7,770 bases of DNA, taken from contig JAUVUL010000063.1 of NCBI GenBank assembly GCA_030600975.1, forward strand, positions 1-7,770. Reading direction: 5' to 3'. The notes below the pieces were generated by a model. It made no database searches. It was given only the letters and a program-made list of their open reading frames with translations, and had not been told where the DNA came from. Position numbers and translations under genes: made by a program. Below, piece after piece: positions 1 through 4,650 of the stretch (position 1 is the first letter of the stretch; each line of letters opens with the position of its first letter). Source of the DNA: Candidatus Aegiribacteria sp. GTDB lineage: Bacteria; Fermentibacterota; Fermentibacteria; Fermentibacterales; JCC-6.

Positions 1-2
1 GC

Positions 3-842
3 GTGACGGATGACCTCTGTTCGGAAAGGTCGTCGTGTCCGCTTACACAGCATCCCAGGCGGGATAAGGTTCTGAGGGCAGTCTGGGGAGTGAAGGCACT
101 TAACGCCATAGATACCACAGGCGTTGAAGTTAAGGTCGGCGCAATCTCAGCGACGAGCGTGATAGAGGTTCTCAGGAGCGAGGCTGACAGGTACCTGGGT
201 ATCACAAAGTTGAAGTTCCAGAAGAAGCAATACAGGATGAGGACTGATGCAGGAAGGAAGAGAATAAAGCTTTTTGCCCCTCTGGATCTGGCTCCCGATG
301 ATACGAATGTCGAGATCGAGCTGACCGGTAACTCTTTCGAAGTAAGAGGGCAGCATGTTCTACGACACGAACCTGCTCTGGGCATATCGGTATGCAAGTT
401 TTCACTGGTCTCTGATGGAACTGAAGCAAGCGAGACGATGACTGCCAGGGTCGGCGAGTTTGTTGCCACTGCGGAAGTGATCAGTTTCCAACCGCTGGGA
501 GCGGGTCTTGAGATCAGGATTGAGGACACCGACATGGGCGATTCAAGGTACAAATGGAGACAGAATGTGCTGGAGATTGCTGCCAGGCATCCTTCGATAA
601 AGCGCTATCTTGGGTCGAAGAAGGACGACTACCCCGGTCAGGATGAAAAACACTTCAGGATTCTGATCGCGGAGATCGTCTCGGAAGCCGTCTGTTCGCA
701 GATAGTGAGCAAGAACGTCGAGATGAATCCGAACACCTATGCGAATGCAGGATGGGATGTACTGTATGCGGAGTACTGCCGCCTTATGACCAAATTCCTG
801 CCGATTACGCATCGGCTTCAGTGTCCATCCAGAGAAGTGTAG
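3..842 (+). CDS. 3' part of an unrecognised protein gene
   Basis: The frame is open to the left edge of the window and ends at TAG 840-842. The first possible start in view is GTG at 3, but no ribosome binding site can be seen before it, so this is probably the C-terminal part of a longer protein. I do not recognise the family. Numbered from that GTG, the visible 279 residues begin with a short Cys- and Arg-rich stretch (about 5-30). A Lys/Arg-rich segment follows (about 70-92, KFQKKQYRMR and beyond). Residues about 95-175 alternate hydrophobic and polar positions and look beta-rich, perhaps an immunoglobulin-like sandwich. The C-terminal region (about 185-270) looks helical and carries a conserved-looking stretch, RHPSIKRYLG then HFRILIAEIVSEAVC. 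There is no signal peptide or membrane segment in view. The gene lies 149 bases before the toxin-antitoxin operon, which has its own promoter, so the two are probably separate units. Membership in a defence cluster is only inferred from position. Confidence 0.6.
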   Translation: MTDDLCSERSSCPLTQHPRRDKVLRAVWGVKALNAIDTTGVEVKVGAISATSVIEVLRSEADRYLGITKLKFQKKQYRMRTDAGRKRIKLFAPLDLAPDDTNVEIELTGNSFEVRGQHVLRHEPALGISVCKFSLVSDGTEASETMTARVGEFVATAEVISFQPLGAGLEIRIEDTDMGDSRYKWRQNVLEIAARHPSIKRYLGSKKDDYPGQDEKHFRILIAEIVSEAVCSQIVSKNVEMNPNTYANAGWDVLYAEYCRLMTKFLPITHRLQCPSREV

Positions 843-910
843 ATTCTCATCTATTCTGAGCGAAGTGAGCTGATGTCTTCCTCTGTATTCAGGATAGGTA
901 ACGATGTGTA

Positions 911-962
911 ATTATCATACATTGACATATGCGATTATCGTACATATCTTATTATTGTCAAT
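911..962 (+). promoter_or_regulatory. Candidate operator repeats over the promoter
   Basis: The motif ATTATCATACAT (911-922) recurs as ATTATCGTACAT (934-945), one mismatch in twelve, with 23 bases between starts, close to two helical turns. The first copy touches the -35 box and the second touches the -10 box. ATTGACA (921-927) and TGTCAAT (956-962) form a 7-bp inverted repeat around the promoter, and CGAT-T-ATCG (932-940) sits at its centre. The downstream gene starts with a helix-turn-helix domain. The simplest reading is that the antitoxin, alone or with the toxin, binds here and represses its own operon, as is usual for type II systems. Binding is inferred. Confidence 0.45.
922..950 (+). 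promoter_or_regulatory. Sigma-70-type promoter of the toxin-antitoxin operon
   Basis: A consensus -35 box TTGACA (922-927) is followed after exactly 17 bases by TATCTT (945-950), which matches four of six bases of TATAAT. Transcription would start near 957, about 35 bases before the antitoxin ATG. The surrounding DNA is strongly AT-rich, as expected for a promoter. The match is good for a predicted site, but activity is inferred. Confidence 0.6.
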
Positions 963-980
963 AATGGATTACATATTCCG

Positions 981-990
981 AAGGAGGTGA
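981..990 (+). promoter_or_regulatory. Perfect Shine-Dalgarno of the antitoxin gene
   Basis: AAGGAGGTGA at 981-990 is a full-length complement to the 3' end of bacterial 16S rRNA and fixes the antitoxin start at ATG 992. Its strength contrasts with the poor site in front of the toxin ATG, consistent with more antitoxin than toxin being made. Confidence 0.8.
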
Positions 991-991
991 A

Positions 992-1780
992 ATGGATTCT
1001 GTGAAGCTTGGAATGATAGTAAAGCTGCTGAGAGAGTCCAGGCAAATGTCCCAGGAAGATCTCGCAAATCTCATGGGGATGTCGCGTACAGCTGTAGTCA
1101 ACATTGAGAATGGCAAGCGGAAGCTTTCTGCAACTGAACTCATGAGAGTTGCCGAAATATTCGGGCTGACTTTAGATCAATTAGTGAAACCTGAACTGAG
1201 ACCTGAGTGTATTGTGGAAAGTGGATCAGTTATGGAGATCAGGGAAAACAGCGCTCAAAGAATCAGTATTCCACAGAATCGATTCGATAAGTTCAAAGAA
1301 GTACTCCTTTTTATGCTGTCCAGGATCGGAGCAAAGCCGCATATGGGGGAAACTGTTCTTTATAAGCTTCTGTATTTCATTGATTTTGATTATTTTGAGA
1401 AGTACGAGGAGCAACTCATTGGGGCTACCTATATCAGGAATCACTATGGTCCTACACCCACTCATTTCAGGAAGCTGGTAGATGAGATGGAGAAGGCAGG
1501 AATCCTAGAAAGGGTCTGCTCCGAATATTTCAGTTATCCTCAAACAAAGTATCTACCACTTCGTGAACCTGACCTTTCTATGCTCACAGGTCGCGAGCTG
1601 GATCTTATTGAAGAAGTCCTCCGAAAATTAGGTGGTATGAATTCAAAACAGATAAGCGATCATTCTCATGGTGATGTGCCCTGGATGAGCACGAATGAGG
1701 GTGAGGCTATCGATTACGAGACTGTATTCTACAGAACCCCCGAGTATTCGGTCAGGGATTACCCGGAAGAGGAGGATTGA
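992..1780 (+). CDS. HTH-Panacea (DUF4065) antitoxin
   Basis: This 262-residue protein is a likely type II antitoxin. Residues about 4-66 form an XRE/Cro-type helix-turn-helix, with SQEDLANLMGMSRTAVVNIE holding the turn and recognition helix. A short linker (about 70-98) leads to a Panacea (DUF4065, SocA-like) domain at about 100-245. Its recognisable signatures are KLLYFIDFDYFEKY, then GATYIRNHYGPTP, and a C-terminal HSHGDVPW followed by an acidic/aromatic tail. Panacea domains are known as antitoxin domains that neutralise toxins of unrelated folds by direct binding; an N-terminal HTH provides autoregulation. The start ATG has a perfect Shine-Dalgarno and a promoter with repeated operator-like motifs. 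The gene is followed 30 bases later by a small RelE/ParE-like gene, the expected toxin partner. The order antitoxin-toxin is the usual one. Domain assignments are from recognition of motifs. Confidence 0.88.
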   Translation: MDSVKLGMIVKLLRESRQMSQEDLANLMGMSRTAVVNIENGKRKLSATELMRVAEIFGLTLDQLVKPELRPECIVESGSVMEIRENSAQRISIPQNRFDKFKEVLLFMLSRIGAKPHMGETVLYKLLYFIDFDYFEKYEEQLIGATYIRNHYGPTPTHFRKLVDEMEKAGILERVCSEYFSYPQTKYLPLREPDLSMLTGRELDLIEEVLRKLGGMNSKQISDHSHGDVPWMSTNEGEAIDYETVFYRTPEYSVRDYPEEED

Positions 1781-1784
1781 TATC

Positions 1785-1811
1785 GTGAGCTCCAGCAGAG
1801 TTCGGAAGTGA
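1785..1811 (+). CDS. Possible 8-codon leader minicistron coupling toxin translation
   Basis: GTG at 1785 opens a frame coding MSSSRVRK and ends with TGA at 1809-1811, sharing its last base with the toxin ATG at 1811 (sequence TGATG). It is preceded at 9 bases by GGAGG (1771-1775), which lies inside the end of the antitoxin gene. That GGAGG is about 35 bases from the toxin ATG, too far to serve it directly. A ribosome finishing the minicistron would be placed on the toxin start. The peptide itself probably has no function. The arrangement could also be chance, because short frames are common. Confidence 0.35.
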   Translation: MSSSRVRK

Positions 1812-2182
1812 TGGAGCATCCCGGATTCAGGCGTGATCTCAAACGACTCATGAAGAAATACCCTTCGCTGAAAGATGACCTGAAGGTACTCGAGAAGATG
1901 CTGCTTCTAGCGCACTGTGATCAGAGTGTCCAACCTGAGTCACTGGGACTCTCCAAAGTATCTGGGATTGGATTCAAGGTTGATGGCATATATATCGCAA
2001 AGAAGTTCGCTTGCAGATCCTTGAAAGGTAGCGGTGCTCGGTCGGGAATTCGAGTTGTTTATCGGTTCAATACTGCTACCGGTGTGATCGAGTATATCGA
2101 GATGTTCCATAAGAAAGAGAAGCCCATGGCGGACAAGGATCGTATTAAGAAGCTGTATCTTGATAATCTGGATGACCGATGA
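1811..2182 (+). CDS. RelE/ParE-like toxin of the Panacea system
   Basis: This small basic protein (123 residues from ATG 1811; GTG 1808 is an alternative) has the layout of the RelE/ParE toxin superfamily. An N-terminal helical hairpin (FRRDLKRLMKKYPSLKDDLK) is followed by beta strands (IYIAKKFACRS, then SGIRVVYRF and VIEYIEMFHKKEK) and a C-terminal basic helix. The R-VVYR strand followed by a strand ending in HKKEK is typical of the family; members cleave mRNA on the ribosome (RelE) or poison gyrase (ParE). Which activity applies cannot be told from sequence alone. It sits 30 bases after the antitoxin and overlaps the next gene by 11 bases, so all three are probably co-transcribed. No strong Shine-Dalgarno precedes the ATG, suggesting weak or coupled translation, which would keep toxin below antitoxin. 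It is longer than the commonest RelE proteins (about 90-100 residues). Confidence 0.75.
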   Translation: MEHPGFRRDLKRLMKKYPSLKDDLKVLEKMLLLAHCDQSVQPESLGLSKVSGIGFKVDGIYIAKKFACRSLKGSGARSGIRVVYRFNTATGVIEYIEMFHKKEKPMADKDRIKKLYLDNLDDR

Positions 2183-2642
2183 TGAACTCTTTAGACTGTC
2201 AATGATAGTGAAACTCAATAAGCCACTCAGTACTGATAATATTGATGATGTATTGGAATTCCTGCCGTTTCTTGAAGTTGAAGGCTTCGAACCAGTCAAG
2301 GAAGTAGTACGTAAACCAGGGCATTTTGGTTATCAGGTATGGAACCCGGTTCTCGAGCGTTTACACAGTGCACTATACGAGAATGGTTTTGTGATTCCCT
2401 TCGACTGGTCATCCTGGCAGGATGAGGCGCGGAAGTATTTGGAATCCCCTGAGTTGCTGGGTTCTGCTGATCTCGACACTATCCGGAAGCTGTTTACGGT
2501 ACATGTCCGCAAGGAGAGGTTCTGTGAGGGGCACTTCACGGCTATGGTGAAAATCGGTCATATCAGGATGTTACTGAAGAGGCTCGAGGAAATTCGAGAA
2601 GCAGGTTCGATATCCGATGAATATGGTGGTACCGATTCCTGA
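2172..2642 (+). CDS. DUF6508 family protein, third gene of the toxin-antitoxin operon
   Basis: This 156-residue protein fits DUF6508, a family of unknown function. The C-terminal half carries what I recognise as its signature: an ENGFVIPFDWSSWQDEA segment (70-86), then a pair of leucine-rich turns, then LFTVHVRKERFCEGH (107-121) and a GHIRMLLKRL helix (129-138). The N-terminal 60 residues are more variable and contain a helix and a proline-rich loop. No signal peptide or membrane segment is visible. ATG 2172 overlaps the toxin stop by 11 bases; a TTG at 2160 in the same frame is possible but less likely. The overlap implies translational coupling to the toxin. The conserved Arg, Phe and His pattern might be functional, but no activity is known to me and I assign none. 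Whether it is a stable third component or a passenger is open. Confidence 0.72.
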   Translation: MTDDELFRLSMIVKLNKPLSTDNIDDVLEFLPFLEVEGFEPVKEVVRKPGHFGYQVWNPVLERLHSALYENGFVIPFDWSSWQDEARKYLESPELLGSADLDTIRKLFTVHVRKERFCEGHFTAMVKIGHIRMLLKRLEEIREAGSISDEYGGTDS

Positions 2643-2644
2643 TT

Positions 2645-3571
2645 TCATACTTTCTGGGAGATTATGAGTTCCCGCGGTTTTCCCTTGAAAACTTCGCTGA
2701 TGTGCCACTCGGTGAAGTCATCGAGCGGGGTGTAGGAGCTGCGCTGCGGCGGTTTGATCACAGTTCCATGGAAACGCATGAGCCATTCCTCGAAGCCTTC
2801 GTTGCCATGAGCGCTGTCTGAGACTATTAACCTTCTTTCTGGATTCAGTGAGAAAACACCCCTGTCGAAGAGTTTGTGATGGAGGGAGCAGAGGGCAAGG
2901 CCATTGCACTCCTCATCAGGGCCACCGGCCTGGTGCCACTTGATATGAGCGGCTTCCAGCCCAACCGGGGTGTTCCCTAAGCGGACATTGAAACCGCATA
3001 CAACGCACCTGTACTCGTAAGCTCTCAGTACCCTCTCCCTAAATCGTGGGTCACGGGTTCTTCGATTTTCAGGTAGTTGATCAACCGTATTTGTCGAAGT
3101 TTCCATGTCCAGGCCTGCGGTCTGCAGGATGTCGGAATGGAGGGTTGCCGGGAAGTTGTCCTCCAGTATTCTCATGGCGACCTGCTTCAGGAGTTCATGG
3201 TCGGAGGATAGTTGATGTTCGATTTCTGTTGGGAAGTGTCCACGGACGTCCCTGTTCCTCATGAATGACTTTGTGGGACACGGTCCTGGTGTTGCGTCAT
3301 CCGATGGTTCGATGTTCGTGAGCTGCCATAGACCATCGTTCTGAAGGTACCAGAAGGGATAAAGTGGTTGTGTCTTTCTTGGTGGTCCAAACTCATTCAG
3401 TAGGCGGCTTACATCTCCATCCATCTCATCAAAGTATACGGGTTCGATCTTTCCCCGCTGGAGCCTTCCTAACATGTAAAGAATCAGAAGTGGTTTATGC
3501 GGAGCTCTCTTATCTCCTTTTTTCCATATCGTTACATTCGAAAAGAGATCCAGCAATTCTTCTCTATCCAT
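2645..3571 (-). CDS. Phosphorothioate-DNA-dependent HNH restriction endonuclease (SBD-HNH)
   Basis: This 308-residue protein matches the stand-alone type IV restriction enzymes that recognise sulfur-modified DNA backbones (ScoMcrA/SprMcrA-like) and cut nearby. The N-terminal sulfur-binding domain (about 1-150) shows the family signatures KRAPHKPLLILYMLGRLQRG (21-40), RLLNEFGPPRK (56-66) and YPFWYLQNDGLWQL (71-84). The C-terminal HNH nuclease (about 175-240) has CVVC (189-192), LEAAHIKWHQAGGP with H209, NGLALC with N223, and HHKLFDRG with H231/H232; all three HNH positions are present. A zinc site is likely. The start at ATG 3571 follows AGGAGG (3576-3581) at four bases. No dnd, ssp or other modification genes are in view, consistent with a host that lacks the modification and destroys incoming modified DNA. 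It converges with the DUF6508 gene with a 2-bp gap. The family call is confident; activity is inferred. Confidence 0.92.
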   Translation of the reverse strand: MDREELLDLFSNVTIWKKGDKRAPHKPLLILYMLGRLQRGKIEPVYFDEMDGDVSRLLNEFGPPRKTQPLYPFWYLQNDGLWQLTNIEPSDDATPGPCPTKSFMRNRDVRGHFPTEIEHQLSSDHELLKQVAMRILEDNFPATLHSDILQTAGLDMETSTNTVDQLPENRRTRDPRFRERVLRAYEYRCVVCGFNVRLGNTPVGLEAAHIKWHQAGGPDEECNGLALCSLHHKLFDRGVFSLNPERRLIVSDSAHGNEGFEEWLMRFHGTVIKPPQRSSYTPLDDFTEWHISEVFKGKPRELIISQKV

Positions 3572-3868
3572 AATTCCTCCTGAATCTCAATCATATGTGA
3601 GTAGGGTCTTATAAACCAGTTTAACACATCAGTATATCATTAGTAACGCAGTCCCATGAGATGATTTACTGAATATGATTGATGGTGTTTATTGGAATAT
3701 ATATGACATATTGATACCAGATCTCAGTTGAATCCCATTGAACAATGTAAAAAATTTAACTGAGATTCTAAGTTAGAGTAACACAGTCAATATCATCACC
3801 GCTCGTAGATAACCGTGGAGTCTTTTCGATTCTTGAGTTGAGACAGGAATATGCCGGAGATAATGGAG
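3572..3868. other. AT-rich intergenic region upstream of the restriction gene
   Basis: I see no coding frame here. It should hold the promoter of the minus-strand restriction gene; a TATAAG-like box reads on the minus strand at 3608-3613, but there is no convincing -35 partner, so I do not call it. The middle is very AT-rich and contains the inverted repeat listed separately at 3721-3766. The end nearest 3868 leads into the hairpin terminator of the RRM gene. Confidence 0.5.
3721..3766. repeat. Nested inverted repeat (cruciform-capable)
   Basis: ATCTCAGTTGAAT (3721-3733) pairs with ATTTAACTGAGAT (3754-3766): 13 positions with one G-T pair, nine of them in an unbroken outer run. Between the arms is a second small hairpin, CATTG-aa-CAATG (3736-3747). 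There is no T-run on either side, so it does not look like an intrinsic terminator. It lies about 150-195 bases before the restriction gene and could be an operator or a remnant of a mobile element. Confidence 0.6.
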
Positions 3869-3894
3869 AAGGGGAGGTACGAAGACCTCCCCTT
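3869..3894 (-). terminator. Hairpin terminator of the RRM gene
   Basis: A perfect 10-bp stem, AAGGGGAGGT (3869-3878) with ACCTCCCCTT (3885-3894), closes a 6-base loop. In the minus-strand transcript the loop reads CUUCGU, containing a stabilising UUCG. It lies 27 bases after the RRM stop codon. The following T-run is poor (TTCTCC), so termination may be partial. Confidence 0.65.
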
Positions 3895-3920
3895 ATATCA
3901 CTTAGCTAGAATAATTCTAG

Positions 3921-4178
3921 TTACGATCTTTGCTTGTCGTTGGCAAAATCCACTCTGAGCTGACGACCATCCATTTCCTGTCCGTCCATTGCCTTCTGAG
4001 CTGCAATTGCGTTTTCTTCAGTTCCAAAAGTTACAAAACCGAACCCTCTTGACCTTCCTGAGTCTCTTTCGGTGATGACTTTTGCCTCTTCAATAGTACC
4101 ATACTCCTCGAAAGCCTTGCTCAGACTATCATCATTCGTTGCCCAGGCTAATCCTCCAACAAACAGCTTCTTACCCAT
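3921..4178 (-). CDS. Small single-RRM RNA-binding protein
   Basis: This 85-residue protein consists almost entirely of one RNA recognition motif. RNP2 is LFVGGL (5-10) and RNP1 is RGFGFVTF (44-51), with the aromatic residues that stack on RNA bases present in both (F6, F46, F48). The usual beta-alpha-beta-beta-alpha-beta pattern fills residues 4-78, ending in LRVDFAN and a short basic tail (DKQRS) instead of the glycine-rich tail some family members have. Such proteins occur in cyanobacteria, proteobacteria, Bacteroidetes and other bacteria; several are cold-induced and bind single-stranded RNA. ATG 4178 follows AGGAG (4184-4188) at five bases. The gene is monocistronic: a hairpin terminator follows it, and a long leader with five stem-loops precedes it, suggesting post-transcriptional control, perhaps by the protein itself. 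Function in this organism is inferred. Confidence 0.93.
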   Translation of the reverse strand: MGKKLFVGGLAWATNDDSLSKAFEEYGTIEEAKVITERDSGRSRGFGFVTFGTEENAIAAQKAMDGQEMDGRQLRVDFANDKQRS

Positions 4179-4183
4179 TCGAA

Positions 4184-4301
4184 CTCCTGTTCCCCGGGAC
4201 TTCCGTCCCTAAGTACCTGCGGCATCACTGCCGCTGTTGCCCCTAAAGCAGGGGCGTGCCAACCGGGATACGGCCCGGAACCGTGCTGTAACACTACAGC
4301 A
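4184..4301 (-). promoter_or_regulatory. Structured 5' leader of the RRM gene: five tandem stem-loops
   Basis: Going from upstream to the gene on the minus strand, five perfect hairpins follow each other. H5 is 4284-4301 (7-bp stem, loop GTGT). H4 is 4263-4278 (5 bp, loop CCGTAT). H3 is 4239-4255 (6 bp, loop GCTTT). H2 is 4219-4234 (6 bp, loop GTGA). H1 is 4196-4209 (5 bp, loop GGAA). Linkers are 5, 7, 4 and 9 bases, and H1 ends 7 bases before the AGGAG ribosome binding site (4184-4188). The stems differ in sequence, so this is not a copied repeat; the shared feature is structure. H1 and H2 have GNRA tetraloops. A weaker sixth stem (4314-4332, 5 bp, 9-base loop) may lie further upstream. The region is likely untranslated and could be a binding platform for the RRM protein, a temperature-responsive leader, or a stability element. 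Confidence 0.7.
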
Positions 4302-4404
4302 ATCTGATGCGAAACAAGCTCTTTTCACTTGTGCGATGATAGTTTTGGAATTAACGAGGAAGATGAGTGAGAGACTACGTAAATCCTTCTAAACACTGCA
4401 ATCA

Positions 4405-4433
4405 ATTAAAAATATCTATCTTTCACATTACAA
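4405..4433 (-). promoter_or_regulatory. Possible promoter of the RRM gene
   Basis: On the minus strand TTGTAA (4428-4433) is separated by 17 bases from TTTAAT (4405-4410). This would start transcription near 4398 and give a leader of about 220 bases including all five stem-loops. The boxes are weak and the region is AT-rich, so this is only a candidate. Confidence 0.25.
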
Positions 4434-4610
4434 CAGTAATATACAATTAAGTTTCTAATATGCAATTCCTTAGAAAGTCCGGAATTGTAAAGCCGATGCT
4501 AACGGGTGAATAACCATAAATGCATTCCGGACAAATCCGGAACAAACGGAAGCATGTGCAGTACTGAATGAATTTATAGAATAGTCAAAATTAGCTGGTG
4601 ATGATTGTGC

Positions 4611-4638
4611 CAGCACCTGCAGATAGGTGCAGGTGCTG
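4611..4638 (-). terminator. Strong hairpin after the LysM gene, likely terminator
   Basis: CAGCACCTGC (4611-4620) pairs perfectly with GCAGGTGCTG (4629-4638), and one more A-T pair closes a 6-base loop, giving 11 bp. It starts 12 bases after the stop of the LysM gene, the right place for termination or 3'-end protection of the two-gene operon. No T-run follows on the minus strand, so the mechanism may not be the classic intrinsic one. Confidence 0.55.
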
Positions 4639-4650
4639 ACATCCTTTGGA

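Larger units (their letters stand above)
4302..4650. other. Non-coding region with inverted repeats between the RRM and LysM genes
   Basis: I see no coding frame. The part near 4302-4440 is AT-rich and probably holds the RRM promoter. Two inverted repeats stand out: TGCAATTCC (4461-4469) with GGAATTGTA (4481-4489), 9 positions with one G-T pair and an 11-base loop; and TTCCGGA (4525-4531) with TCCGGAA (4536-4542), 7 bp with a CAAA loop. TCCGGA occurs three times between 4478 and 4541. None has a T-run. The hairpin behind the LysM gene is listed separately. Confidence 0.5.

Noticed and set aside
1778..1811. Antitoxin and toxin are in the same frame, separated by one TGA and ten open codons, suggesting a read-through fusion.
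   Set aside because: Two neighbouring genes share a frame one time in three by chance, and no read-through context or recoding structure is visible around the TGA.
3046..3264. Plus-strand open frame within the restriction gene.
   Set aside because: It is antisense to the well-supported HNH endonuclease gene and has no start signal or recognisable content.
3608..3640. TATAAG-like -10 box for the restriction gene promoter.
   Set aside because: No acceptable -35 box is found at 16-18 bases, and the region is AT-rich enough to give such boxes by chance.
4184..4301. Reading the RRM leader hairpins as a CRISPR array, attC site or repeat family.
   Set aside because: The stem sequences are all different and spacing is short and uneven, so there is no repeated unit as a CRISPR or integron array would need.
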